The position numbers and the translations under genes were made by a program. The notes below the pieces were generated by a model, which was not told the DNA's origin, searched no databases, and saw only the letters and a list, made by a program, of their open reading frames with translations. From contig NZ_CP020465.1 of NCBI RefSeq assembly GCF_002076895.1, positions 3,224,001 through 3,288,000 of the forward strand: 64,000 nucleotides of DNA. The letters are read 5' to 3'. The stretch's first letter is position 1. Every line of letters begins with the position of its first letter. Shown in pieces: positions 55,747-64,000 of the stretch. Origin of the DNA: Cognaticolwellia beringensis. Lineage in GTDB: Bacteria > Pseudomonadota > Gammaproteobacteria > Enterobacterales > Alteromonadaceae.

Positions 55747-56676
55747 TTAATTTTCTAAGTTAAATGCAGTTGCAAATGCGTTACGCAATAACTCCACTTT
55801 AGTCGACTCTCTTGGCGTTTTCTTATTCACTAAGGATAAATTAAATTTATAAGTACGAGTACTCGGTTGAATAATACGTATGTCACCTGCATTAAGCTCT
55901 TGTTGAATGTAGCTTTGTGGCATAAATCCTATGTATTTTCCTGATAGTATCATCGCTTTTCGCGTATCAAATTGATAAGCCCTTGCCGATAAGTTTAGCT
56001 GCTGTAACTGTTCACGCCCGTCAATATCAATATCTATACCCGGGTGTATAGCATTAGCTGTAGCTAAATCGTTATTGTTAATTTGGGTATCTACTTGATT
56101 ATAAAACGTGTGCTTTTTTCCACAACAAAGAAAAATAGGTTCACTAGATAACGGTACATAATGTAAACCTTCAATTTGTTGATAACCCGGGAATATCGCA
56201 ATATGGGCTTTGTCTTTAAGTAATAATTTTTCTATATTCGAGATTGAGTCGCCATCTAATACAATATGCAAATTTGGAGAGCTGTTCGATACTGACTCAA
56301 TAACTTGTGCCAGCTTTTGCTGCCTTTTTCTATCTAATAAGTCGGCACATAAAATCACTAATTCGCCGCTGAGCTCTTTTCCTAGCGTACCCACTAATAG
56401 TGAGAAGTCGTTTAGTGAGTCAAATAGCGCTATTACCGCGTGATAAACTAATTGCCCATCTTCGGTAAGTGAGAAACCCCCTCTGCCTCGTAAACACAAT
56501 TTAAGTTTCATGCGTGTTTCTAAGTTCGACATATGAACGCTGATGGTTGAACGGGTTATGCCGAGCGCTTTTTCAGCCGCGGAAAATCCCCCATGCTCAA
56601 CTACCGACGTAAAAATCCGTAATAAGCGTAAATCATACTCAGTTATGGGCTTTGGAATGATTGAATTTATCGACAT
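55747..56676 (-). CDS. LysR-family transcriptional regulator, divergent from gabD
   Basis: N-terminal winged helix-turn-helix (about 14-73, YDLRLLRIFTSVVEHGGFSAAEKALGITRSTISVHMSNLE) and an effector domain with weak conservation (about 100-300). Length is 309 residues. It is divergent from gabD with 109 bases between starts, the classical layout of a LysR regulator and its target, so control of the GABA/putrescine genes is likely. The effector is unknown; GABA or a pathway intermediate is an inference. Confidence 0.85.
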   Translation of the reverse strand: MSINSIIPKPITEYDLRLLRIFTSVVEHGGFSAAEKALGITRSTISVHMSNLETRMKLKLCLRGRGGFSLTEDGQLVYHAVIALFDSLNDFSLLVGTLGKELSGELVILCADLLDRKRQQKLAQVIESVSNSSPNLHIVLDGDSISNIEKLLLKDKAHIAIFPGYQQIEGLHYVPLSSEPIFLCCGKKHTFYNQVDTQINNNDLATANAIHPGIDIDIDGREQLQQLNLSARAYQFDTRKAMILSGKYIGFMPQSYIQQELNAGDIRIIQPSTRTYKFNLSLVNKKTPRESTKVELLRNAFATAFNLEN

Positions 56677-56689
56677 GTGCTACTCTAAT

Positions 56690-56755
56690 GTTTTGTCATT
56701 GTAAAACTTAAGGTTGAATGTTTTGTATTTAACCGGAGTTTGAATTGATATTCAA
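56690..56755. promoter_or_regulatory. Two inverted repeats in the LysR-gabD intergenic region
   Basis: GTTTT-N8-AAAAC (56690-56707) and TTGAAT-N4-ATTCAA (56740-56755) lie between the divergent LysR regulator and gabD. Spacing and symmetry fit LysR-type recognition and activation sites, but no binding is shown. Confidence 0.4.
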
Positions 56756-56785
56756 TAGCTAAAATAGATTGCAACGGAGTTTAAT

Positions 56786-58258
56786 ATGCAAAATCACTCA
56801 GACCTAGGTTTACAAGATAGTCAGTTAGTTAAAAATTTTTCTTATATTAATGGCAGTTGGCATAGCAGTGAATCGCAAATTTCTGTTACTAACCCTGCTG
56901 ATGGTAGTGAAGTGGCAAAAATAAGTAATGCTGGCGTTGCTGAAACAGAATTAGCCGTCGTTGCTGCCAAAAGTGCATTAAAAATGTGGTCGGCAAAATC
57001 GGCCAATGAGCGTGCTGGACTTATGCGGAATTGGTTTAACTTAATCATGCAGCATCAAGATGATCTGGGTCGTATATTAACTTTAGAGCAAGGTAAGCCA
57101 CTAGCCGAAGCTAAAGGTGAAGTCGCTTACGGTGCCGCTTTTATCGAATGGTTTGCTGAAGAAGGTAAACGTGCATACGGTGACATTATCCCTGGCCCAT
57201 CAAGTGATAAACGTGTTGTGGTTATTAAGCAACCCGTAGGCGTTGTTGCTTCTATTACACCGTGGAACTTTCCTAATGCCATGATCGCAAGAAAAGCTGC
57301 AGCCGCTTTAGCTGCTGGTTGTACTTTTGTTGTACGCCCGGCAACACAAACACCTCTGTCAGCACTTGCTATGGCCGAACTTGCTGAACGCGCAGGTATT
57401 CCTGCAGGCGTATTTAATGTGGTTGTCGGTGACGATGCAAGTGGTATGGGTAAAGTATTAACTCAACACCCTGACGTGTCTAAGTTTACTTTTACTGGAT
57501 CTACTCCAGTGGGTAAGACCTTGTTGAAGCAATGTGCAACAACAGTAAAGAAAGTATCAATGGAGTTGGGCGGTAATGCACCTTTTATCGTTTTTGCTGA
57601 TGCTGATATTGATGCCGCGGTGCAAGGGGCTTTGGTTTCAAAATACCGTAATGCAGGCCAAACCTGTGTGTGTACTAACCGTATTTTTGTTCAAAACAAA
57701 GTGCTACAAGAGTTTACAGAAAAATTCACAGCCGCGGTTGAAAAACTAGCCATAGGTAATGGTCTAGATGACGGCATTATCATAGGACCTATGATTTCTA
57801 GCACGGCCTTGAATGACGTTGATAAGTTAGTGAAAGAGTCGATTGCTGCTGGCGCGAAAGTTATTTCGGGCGCGCAAAAACATTCTGCAGGTGAAAATTT
57901 CTATCAGCCAACTATTTTAAGCCATGTTACCAATGATATGCCGGTTGCTAGAAATGAAATATTTGGTCCAGTTTCTCCTATTCTCTCATTCGATACAGAA
58001 GAAGAAGTTATTGCCATGGCTAATGACACAGAGTTTGGTCTAGCTGCTTATTTTTATGCCAGAGATATTGGCAGAGTTTGGCGAGTTGCTGAAGCACTTG
58101 AGTTTGGCATGATTGGTATTAACGAAGGCATTATCTCTAATGCTGCAGCACCATTTGGTGGCATGAAGCAATCGGGTAGTGGTCGTGAAGGTTCTAAATA
58201 CGGTTTGGATGATTATTTAGAAATTAAATATTTATGTATGGGCGGTTTAGATAAGTAA
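56786..58258 (+). CDS. gabD: Succinate-semialdehyde dehydrogenase (NADP-type)
   Basis: Aldehyde dehydrogenase fold: cofactor region GVVASITPWNFPNAMIARK, glycine motif FTGSTPVGK, general base in MELGGNAPFIVF and nucleophile cysteine in GQTCVCTNRIFVQ. Length is 490 residues (E. coli GabD 482). It could also oxidise gamma-glutamyl-gamma-aminobutyraldehyde, since no separate PuuC is present. The ATG has GGAG upstream. gabT follows after 60 bases. Confidence 0.92.
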   Translation: MQNHSDLGLQDSQLVKNFSYINGSWHSSESQISVTNPADGSEVAKISNAGVAETELAVVAAKSALKMWSAKSANERAGLMRNWFNLIMQHQDDLGRILTLEQGKPLAEAKGEVAYGAAFIEWFAEEGKRAYGDIIPGPSSDKRVVVIKQPVGVVASITPWNFPNAMIARKAAAALAAGCTFVVRPATQTPLSALAMAELAERAGIPAGVFNVVVGDDASGMGKVLTQHPDVSKFTFTGSTPVGKTLLKQCATTVKKVSMELGGNAPFIVFADADIDAAVQGALVSKYRNAGQTCVCTNRIFVQNKVLQEFTEKFTAAVEKLAIGNGLDDGIIIGPMISSTALNDVDKLVKESIAAGAKVISGAQKHSAGENFYQPTILSHVTNDMPVARNEIFGPVSPILSFDTEEEVIAMANDTEFGLAAYFYARDIGRVWRVAEALEFGMIGINEGIISNAAAPFGGMKQSGSGREGSKYGLDDYLEIKYLCMGGLDK

Positions 58259-58318
58259 TCGCGCGTTAGTCATTATTAGCTGAGCACATTAGCAATATAA
58301 CAGAATTAGGTAAGTACA

Positions 58319-59602
58319 ATGAAAAATGAAGAATTACAGGCAAGAAAAAGTAAAGTTATCGCCCGCGGCCAAGGTAATGTTTATCCGGTATTTGTAGATC
58401 ACGCGAAAAACGCTGAAATATGGGATGTTGAAGGTAAGCGTTATATCGATTTTGGTGCTGGTATTGCAGTATCAAATACGGGTCATAGCCATCCAAAAAT
58501 TATCGACGCAGTTAAAGCACAAGTTGATAAGTTTAGTCATACCTGTGTCATGGTTAATCCGTATGGAGTTGCCGTTGAATTGGCTGAAAAACTAACCGCT
58601 ATAGCACCGGGTCCATCAGAGAAAAAAGCTATTTTTGTTTCAACAGGTGCTGAAGCTGTAGAAAACTGTGTGAAAATTGCTCGCGCCCATACTGGTCGTC
58701 GTGGCGTTATTGCTTTTAATGGTGGCTTTCATGGTCGAACTAATTTAACGATGGCATTAACGGGTAAAATTTCACCATATAAGCATTTGTTTGGTCCGTT
58801 CCCTGGTGATATTTTCCATGCCCCTTTCCCAATGGAATGTCACGATGTTTCAGTAAAAGATGCCTTAAAAGCGTTAGATAATTTATTCAAAGTCGATATT
58901 GCGCCAAGTGATGTTGCGGCTATTATTATTGAGCCGGTACAAGGTGAAGGTGGTTTTTATGCTGCACCTACTGAGTTCTTAGTTGCATTGCGTAAAATTT
59001 GTGACGAGCAAGGTATTGTTTTAATTGCTGATGAAATTCAAACTGGTTTTGGCCGAACGGGCAAAATGTTCAATATTGAATACTCAGGTGTTGAACCTGA
59101 TTTAATCACCATGGCTAAAGGTATTGCGGGTGGTTTCCCAATTGCTGCTGTTGTTGGTAAAAGTGAGATTATGGATGCGCCTTTACCGGGTGGTCTTGGC
59201 GGCACTTACGGCGGTTCACCCGTTGCGTGTGCAGCGGCTTTAGCTGTGCTAGAAATTATCGAAGAAGAGAACCTTGTTCAACGCTCAAATGAAATTGGTG
59301 CTTTGTTTAATAACAAGTTATCGCAGTTACAGGCTAAACATCCAGATCTTATTCTAGATGTGCGTAACAAAGGTTCTATGATAGCGATGGAGTTAGTGCA
59401 AGGCAGTGACGCAGAGCAACCGAATACGGCATTAACGCAAGCCATTATTGCTAATGCAGCAAAATATGGCCTAGTACTATTAGCTTGTGGCTTTTACGGT
59501 AATGTTATCCGATTTTTACCAGCCCTTACGATTAGTAATGAGCTAGTTGAAGAAGGCTTATCAAGCTTTGTTCGTTTATTTGAAGACCTTGCTAGTAAGT
59601 AA
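58319..59602 (+). CDS. gabT: 4-aminobutyrate aminotransferase
   Basis: Class III PLP aminotransferase converting GABA and 2-oxoglutarate to succinate semialdehyde and glutamate. PLP lysine K267 in TMAKGIAGG, cofactor-ring aspartate in IADEIQTGFGRTGK and phosphate site STGAEAVENCVKIAR. Length is 427 residues (E. coli 426). Located between gabD and puuD; its product feeds gabD. Confidence 0.94.
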   Translation: MKNEELQARKSKVIARGQGNVYPVFVDHAKNAEIWDVEGKRYIDFGAGIAVSNTGHSHPKIIDAVKAQVDKFSHTCVMVNPYGVAVELAEKLTAIAPGPSEKKAIFVSTGAEAVENCVKIARAHTGRRGVIAFNGGFHGRTNLTMALTGKISPYKHLFGPFPGDIFHAPFPMECHDVSVKDALKALDNLFKVDIAPSDVAAIIIEPVQGEGGFYAAPTEFLVALRKICDEQGIVLIADEIQTGFGRTGKMFNIEYSGVEPDLITMAKGIAGGFPIAAVVGKSEIMDAPLPGGLGGTYGGSPVACAAALAVLEIIEEENLVQRSNEIGALFNNKLSQLQAKHPDLILDVRNKGSMIAMELVQGSDAEQPNTALTQAIIANAAKYGLVLLACGFYGNVIRFLPALTISNELVEEGLSSFVRLFEDLASK

Positions 59603-59632
59603 CTAGGAAGTGTAATTTCAAGTTTGATAAAT

Positions 59633-59690
59633 AGCACATAAAATTTTAATTCCCCCCATTATTAAGGTTTTATGTGCTTATTTATTAAAT
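59633..59690 (+). terminator. Possible terminator of gabDT
   Basis: An 11-bp perfect inverted repeat with a 24-base loop is followed by T-rich sequence (TATTTATT). The loop is large, so termination is uncertain. Confidence 0.4.
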
Positions 59691-60075
59691 CATCATTTCG
59701 TATTATTTTTTACATAAAAAGCGTTCCTTTGACGAAAGTTCAGAATGTCGAATTCACGCGAGTCCCCCATAGCATCGTGTGCTTGTGTCTAATAGCCAAT
59801 ATCGAGTTTCTTGTTGTCAAACATCAAGTTAAAGCAATTATCATGCTGTCCATAAGTACGTGTAAAGTATAGTTTAAAATTGTTTATCTTATTGTTTTTA
59901 CAAGCTTAAATAAATAATCATAGTGATATTTAATTAACGTTTTACTGCGTTAGTCAAGGCCACTTAATGAATGAAACTGACTTGAATCAAGCTGGCCAAC
60001 AATTAGTCAAAGTGAGTTATGGTTGAAGCGTTTTTAAATTCGAAATTCATTAGACGTTCAATATTTTAATATGCT

Positions 60076-60097
60076 ACTGTTCATTAAAACGAACAGT
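60076..60097. promoter_or_regulatory. Inverted repeat ACTGTTC-N8-GAACAGT before puuD
   Basis: Perfect 7-bp arms, 8-base spacer, ending 20 bases before the puuD start. It is the strongest operator candidate for the puuD-puuA-spuC genes. Its half site TGTTC resembles the GAACA/TGTTC half of PuuR boxes, a weak resemblance. Confidence 0.4.
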
Positions 60098-60117
60098 GGT
60101 TATCAGCAAAGGAATTT

Positions 60118-60900
60118 ATGAGCGAAATAAACTTACCCGTTGTTGGCATATTATGTGACCTTGAACAAGTCGGGCCACACCCATTTCATATGTCGGGAAA
60201 TAAATACGTACAAGCCGTTATTCAGGCCGCTAATTGTGTTCCTATTCTCATTCCTGCTATTGCAGGGCAAACAAATTTTAAGCAGCTGTTAACATTAGTC
60301 GATGGCGTATTACTGCCTGGTGGCTATTCAATGGTTGATCCTTTGAACTATCAAGCAGCGGCGGCGCCACATGAGACAAAATTAGATATAGCGCGAGACC
60401 AAACAAGCTTTGGCTTGATCAAGCAAGCTATCGAATGTGGTGTGCCTATTTTAGGTATTTGTCGTGGTTTTCAAGAAATGAATGTTGCTTTTGGTGGCTC
60501 ATTGCACCAAAAACTGCATGAACACGAAATGTATCAAGAACATCGAGAAAACAAAGACCTTATTCTTGCTGAACAATATGCCGATAGTCATAAAGTCACT
60601 TTAACGCCAGCAGGTCAGCTGTCAAAAATAATGGATGCACAAGCCATAAATGTGAACTCTTTACATACGCAAGGGGTTGATAAGTTAGCAGACAATTTAT
60701 CAGTAGAAGCGGTTAGCGAAGATGGCTTATGTGAAGCTTTTTCTGTCGTGAACGCAAAAGCATTTGCATTGGCAGTTCAGTGGCATCCTGAATGGCAAGT
60801 AATGGACAATAATAAAAACGCTAAACTTTTTGCCGCATTTGGACGTGCGTGCAAAGTAAAGCAGTCAGCAAAGCAAACAATGAGAAATAATCATGGATAA
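60118..60900 (+). CDS. puuD: Gamma-glutamyl-gamma-aminobutyrate hydrolase
   Basis: Class I glutamine amidotransferase-like hydrolase (peptidase C26) that releases GABA from gamma-glutamyl-GABA. Catalytic triad Cys115 in GICRGFQEMN, His223 and Glu225 in WHPEWQ. Length is 260 residues (E. coli PuuD 254). The ATG has AAGGA upstream. It overlaps puuA by eight bases. Confidence 0.9.
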   Translation: MSEINLPVVGILCDLEQVGPHPFHMSGNKYVQAVIQAANCVPILIPAIAGQTNFKQLLTLVDGVLLPGGYSMVDPLNYQAAAAPHETKLDIARDQTSFGLIKQAIECGVPILGICRGFQEMNVAFGGSLHQKLHEHEMYQEHRENKDLILAEQYADSHKVTLTPAGQLSKIMDAQAINVNSLHTQGVDKLADNLSVEAVSEDGLCEAFSVVNAKAFALAVQWHPEWQVMDNNKNAKLFAAFGRACKVKQSAKQTMRNNHG

Positions 60901-62251
60901 AATAAAGCAGTGGCTCGTCGAACATCAGGTTAAATACGTACAATGTGTGATCACTGATCACACCGGTATTGCCCGTGGAAAAATATATCCAGTTAAAAAA
61001 TTTATTGAAGAAGGTGGTAGCCGTTTAGGTGAAACTATCTTATTAATGTCTGGCACAGGTGACTTGGCAGACGACAAGTTTTTATATACTTTAGCTGATC
61101 CTCGCGATATTGATATGCTATTACAGCCGGATGAAAATGCCTGCTTTATGGTGCCTTGGGCGAATGAACCCACGGCAATGATCATCCATAACTGTGTCGA
61201 TCAAAAAACCTTAAAGCCGGTTGAACAGTCTCCTCGAGATTTGCTTAAAAAAGTTGTTAAATTGTATGATGAACAAGGTTGGAAAGCAGTAATTGCGCCT
61301 GAAATGGAGTTGTACTTAACGCTTACCAATAACGATTCTACGCAACCTTTAAAAACACCATTAGGTAAGTCTGGTCGCTCTGAAGCGGGCAGACAGTCAT
61401 TTGGTATAGAGGCGATTACCGAATTTGAACCCGTGATGACCGATATATATGAATGGTCAGAGCAGCAGGGCTTAGCCATTGATGTCGTTGTACATGAAGA
61501 AGGTACCGCGCAATTTGAATTTAATTTTAATCATGGCGACCCGTTATCTTTAGCTGATCAAGTCATTGTTTTTAAACGCACGGCGAAAGCTGCTGCCAAC
61601 AAACATGGCATGACAGCGACGTTTATGGCAAAACCAATAACCGGGCAACCGGGCAGCGCCATGCATATTCATCAAAGCATTGTTGAAAAGTCTACCGGCA
61701 AAAATATCTTTGCCGGCTCATGCCAGCAAAGTACTGAGTTTAGCGAACATTTTATGCATTACTTAGGCGGGTTACAGACTTATATTCCGCAACTAATGCT
61801 GATGTTTGCCCCAAATATCAACTCATACCGACGATTTTTAACCGACTCTGCAACACCAGTAAATTTAGAGTGGGGTATCGAAAATCGCACCGTGGGCTTA
61901 CGTGTTCCTGATGCACCTGATGATGCTAAGCGCGTTGAAAATAGAATTCCTGGAGCTGACGCTAATCCATACCTTGCCATTGCTGCAACGCTTATTTGTG
62001 GTTATATCGGCATGATGGAAAAAATAGTGCCTGCTGATGAAGTAACGGGTAAAGCTAACAAAATCATCAATAAAAGCATGCCCATTAATATCGAGGCCGC
62101 GATGGAGCAAATGGAGCAAAGCGAAAAAATTAAGCACTATTTAGGTGCGAACTTTGTCGCTGGCTTTATTGCCACTAGACGTGCTGATTATGACAATTAT
62201 AAAAGTGTGATTTCCTCTTGGGAACGTCATTACTTGCTGACTACAGTTTAA
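60893..62251 (+). CDS. puuA: Gamma-glutamylputrescine synthetase (glutamine synthetase family)
   Basis: ATP-dependent ligation of putrescine to glutamate. Glutamine-synthetase fold: beta-grasp domain (about 10-110, ITDHTGIARGKIYP) and catalytic domain with MELYLTL, EEGTAQFEFNF, GQPGSAMHIHQS and NRTVGLRVPDAP. Length is 452 residues (E. coli PuuA 472). Neighbours puuD and spuC support putrescine over ammonia as the substrate. Overlaps puuD by eight bases, and spuC-like follows after 11. Confidence 0.88.
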   Translation: MDKIKQWLVEHQVKYVQCVITDHTGIARGKIYPVKKFIEEGGSRLGETILLMSGTGDLADDKFLYTLADPRDIDMLLQPDENACFMVPWANEPTAMIIHNCVDQKTLKPVEQSPRDLLKKVVKLYDEQGWKAVIAPEMELYLTLTNNDSTQPLKTPLGKSGRSEAGRQSFGIEAITEFEPVMTDIYEWSEQQGLAIDVVVHEEGTAQFEFNFNHGDPLSLADQVIVFKRTAKAAANKHGMTATFMAKPITGQPGSAMHIHQSIVEKSTGKNIFAGSCQQSTEFSEHFMHYLGGLQTYIPQLMLMFAPNINSYRRFLTDSATPVNLEWGIENRTVGLRVPDAPDDAKRVENRIPGADANPYLAIAATLICGYIGMMEKIVPADEVTGKANKIINKSMPINIEAAMEQMEQSEKIKHYLGANFVAGFIATRRADYDNYKSVISSWERHYLLTTV

Positions 62252-62262
62252 GTTGAGACTTT

Positions 62263-63618
62263 ATGACATCAAAGATACAAGCATTAGATAACAAACATCA
62301 TATTCACCCCTTTAGTGATTCGAAAGAATTGCATGAAATTAACCCTCGCGAGATAACACATGCTGAAGGTGTTTATATTTATGATGATAAAGGTAATAAA
62401 TTACTTGATGCTATGGCGGGCCTATGGTGCGTTAATATTGGCTATGGCCGTCAAGAGTTAGTCGATGTTGCGACTAAGCAAATGTCAGCACTGCCTTACT
62501 ACAACTTATTCTTTAAAACTACTCATGCGCCTGCTGCAAAACTAGCAGCTAAAATAGCTTCTTTAGCGCCATCTCATATGAATAAAGTATTCTTTACAGG
62601 CTCTGGCTCAGAAGCAAATGATACCGTTTTTAGAATGGTGCGTCGTTATTGGGATCTAAAAGATAAGCCCACTAAAAAGCAGTTCATTAGTCGTGAAAAC
62701 GCTTACCATGGCTCAACAGTTGTGGGCGCAAGCCTTGGTGGTATGGGTTATATGCATGAGCAAGGTGATTTGCCTATTGCAGGTATTTCTCACGTTGAAC
62801 AGCCTTATTTTTTTAAAGATGGTGGCGATCTTACGCAAGAGGCTTTCGGTATTAAAGCAGCACAAAGTCTTGAAGCGAAAATTCTTGAGTTAGGTGAAGA
62901 TAATGTTGCCGCCTTTATTGCCGAACCGTTCCAAGGTGCCGGTGGCGTTATAATTCCGCCGACCAGTTACTGGCCTGAGATCAAAAGAATTTTAGCCAAA
63001 TACGATATTTTGTTAGTGGTTGATGAAGTTATCTCTGGCTTTGGTCGCACAGGTGAATGGTTTGCCAGCCAATACTATGATTTAGAACCTGATCTTATGC
63101 CAATAGCCAAAGGATTATCATCGGGATATTTGCCAATTGGTGGTGTTATTGTTGGCGATAAAGTGGCAGAAACTCTGATCGATAAAGGCGGAGATTTTAA
63201 TCATGGCTTTACGTATTCAGGTCACCCAGTGGCTGCTGCTGTAGCGCTTAAAAATATAGAACTGTTAGAGTCTGAAGGGATTGTTGAGCGAGTGAAAAAC
63301 GAAACGGCGCCTTATCTACAAAAGCGTTGGAAAGAACTAGCTGCACATCCAATTGTGGGTGAAACACGCGGTTTAGGCATGGTTGCAGGCCTTGAGTTAG
63401 TCAGAGATAAAGATACCCATGAACGCATAGCGCCAAACAGTAAAGCAGGCGGCATATGTCGTGACTTCTCAATGGCGAATGGTTTAATCATGCGTCCTTG
63501 TGGCGATACTATGATTATTTCTCCTCCTTTAGTTATTACTAAAGCAGAAGTCGATGAATTAATGGAAAAAGCGCTTAAAGCTCTAGATGAAACGGCTAAA
63601 CATTATAATTTAATGTAG
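62263..63618 (+). CDS. spuC: Putrescine--pyruvate aminotransferase-like (class III, SpuC family)
   Basis: Class III PLP aminotransferase with PLP lysine K283 in MPIAKGLSSGYLP, cofactor-ring region LLVVDEVISGFGRTGEW and phosphate site TGSGSEANDTVFRMVR. Length is 451 residues (Pseudomonas SpuC 456). It probably deaminates putrescine, or gamma-glutamylputrescine in place of the missing oxidase PuuB; related enzymes also use beta-alanine or cadaverine, so the substrate is by context. It closes a puuD-puuA-spuC operon and is followed by a strong terminator. Confidence 0.82.
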   Translation: MTSKIQALDNKHHIHPFSDSKELHEINPREITHAEGVYIYDDKGNKLLDAMAGLWCVNIGYGRQELVDVATKQMSALPYYNLFFKTTHAPAAKLAAKIASLAPSHMNKVFFTGSGSEANDTVFRMVRRYWDLKDKPTKKQFISRENAYHGSTVVGASLGGMGYMHEQGDLPIAGISHVEQPYFFKDGGDLTQEAFGIKAAQSLEAKILELGEDNVAAFIAEPFQGAGGVIIPPTSYWPEIKRILAKYDILLVVDEVISGFGRTGEWFASQYYDLEPDLMPIAKGLSSGYLPIGGVIVGDKVAETLIDKGGDFNHGFTYSGHPVAAAVALKNIELLESEGIVERVKNETAPYLQKRWKELAAHPIVGETRGLGMVAGLELVRDKDTHERIAPNSKAGGICRDFSMANGLIMRPCGDTMIISPPLVITKAEVDELMEKALKALDETAKHYNLM

Positions 63619-63628
63619 GTTAAAATTT

Positions 63629-63663
63629 AATTAAGCCACTGTTATAGTGGCTTAATTGTTTTT
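63629..63663 (+). terminator. Terminator after the puuD-puuA-spuC operon
   Basis: Perfect 12-bp stem AATTAAGCCACT / AGTGGCTTAATT with a five-base loop, followed by GTTTTTT. Confidence 0.85.
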
Positions 63664-63700
63664 GCCGTGTAATACCTATAACTAAAAAAAGAAGAAAATT

Positions 63701-64000
63701 ATGGCAGAGTTATCGATGAATCAAACCTTTATGAAACACTTTCACTCATGGGGCTATCAAGGCTTTAAATATCTTATTTATACTTTATTAGCGATTAATG
63801 TATATTTATTTTTTAGTGAAGAGTGGCTAGCCAGTAAAGTTATTTTTGCCTCAGGGGTTAACCTTGATACGATTATTGAAGCTTTTTCATCGACTATTGA
63901 TACCGCCGCATGGTTGGTTTTATTGCTGTTGTTTGAATTAGAAACCTCTGTTATTGATGACGAACACTTAAAGGGCAAAGTAAAATGGACCTTGCATGGC
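63701..64000 (+). CDS. Membrane protein of unknown function, N-terminal part (3' cut by window edge)
   Basis: Starts with ATG at 63701 after GAAGAAAA and is open to the end of the window (100 codons). Two hydrophobic stretches are visible: YLIYTLLAINVYLFF (about 25-39) and TAAWLVLLLLFELETSV (about 69-85). The acidic segment ETSVIDDEHLKGK after the second helix and the N-terminal MKHFHSWGYQGFK are distinctive, but I do not recognise a functional family. It lies past the spuC terminator and so has its own promoter. Confidence 0.6.
   Translation, partial: MAELSMNQTFMKHFHSWGYQGFKYLIYTLLAINVYLFFSEEWLASKVIFASGVNLDTIIEAFSSTIDTAAWLVLLLLFELETSVIDDEHLKGKVKWTLHG

Larger units (their letters stand above)
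59603..60117. other. Intergenic region between gabT and puuD
   Basis: A 515-bp AT-rich gap. It contains an 11-bp stem AGCACATAAAA / TTTTATGTGCT (59633-59643 and 59668-59678, 24-base loop), which may end the gabDT transcript, and an operator-like inverted repeat before puuD (60076-60097). A 66-codon frame at 59672-59872 overlaps the hairpin and is not a convincing gene. Confidence 0.45.

Noticed and set aside
59672..59872. A 66-codon frame between gabT and puuD
   Set aside because: It overlaps one arm of the gabT hairpin, has no good ribosome site and no recognisable family.

Overview
The window looks like a chromosomal segment of a marine gammaproteobacterium of the order Alteromonadales, most probably Colwelliaceae (Colwellia or Thalassotalea). 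The reasons are the low-GC, AT-rich intergenic DNA, the 16S/23S sequence, and standard gammaproteobacterial gene blocks (ruvCAB, ybgC-tolQRAB-pal-cpoB, cmoAB, cysB). No complete insertion sequence, prophage, CRISPR array or classical defence island is visible. Most of the DNA is core housekeeping. The unusual content lies mainly in and around the stable-RNA genes.

Layout. 1-394: 3' end of astE (arginine catabolism). 781-4534: three-gene branched-chain 2-oxoacid dehydrogenase operon (E1 alpha, E1 beta, two-lipoyl E2; no E3 nearby). 4704-6922: Ser/Thr kinase-like protein overlapping a VOC-family gene. 6977-11472 (minus): patatin-like protein, dGTPase-like protein, cmoB and cmoA. 11645-14485: membrane diguanylate cyclase with three periplasmic solute-binding domains. 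14646-18935: aspS, ruvC, ruvA, ruvB, with a LexA-like box before ruvA. 18936-19537: a long gap with a candidate minus-strand small RNA. 19538-24738: complete Tol-Pal operon. 24886-27132: three identical tRNA-Lys genes, nadA, and a tRNA-Ser(GGA) whose leader contains four 106-bp units that each begin with the first 21 nt of the tRNA. 27602-33702: rRNA operon (16S, tRNA-Ile, tRNA-Ala, 23S, 5S) with tandem promoters. 33735-34194: two truncated 5S-derived copies, each carrying a 102-bp insert and its own terminator. 34423-41473: FAD oxidoreductase, gph, gdhA, an RRF_GI-like protein, a membrane-anchored hypothetical and cysB. 41595-49883: sdaA, nudL-type hydrolase, pabB, class I fumarase, rmuC and a second diguanylate cyclase. 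49999-55435: NSS transporter and the proline pathway (proC, proA on minus; proB divergent on plus). 55747-63618: LysR regulator and putrescine/GABA catabolism genes (gabD, gabT, puuD, puuA, spuC-like). 63701-64000: start of a membrane protein cut by the window edge.

How the genes work together. The polyamine block encodes gamma-glutamylation of putrescine (PuuA), hydrolysis to GABA (PuuD), and conversion of GABA to succinate (GabT, GabD). A SpuC-like aminotransferase probably supplies the deamination step, because no PuuB or PuuC is present. With bkd, ast, gdhA, sdaA and proBCA, the window is rich in amino-acid metabolism, as expected for a marine heterotroph. RuvABC forms the Holliday-junction machinery, Tol-Pal the envelope division and stability system, and CmoA/CmoB the pathway to the cmo5U34 modification in tRNA. 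The best candidates for something undescribed are the tRNA-Ser leader array, the 5S-derived repeats behind the rRNA operon, the candidate small RNA between ruvB and ybgC, and the large uncharacterised C-terminal half of the kinase-like protein.
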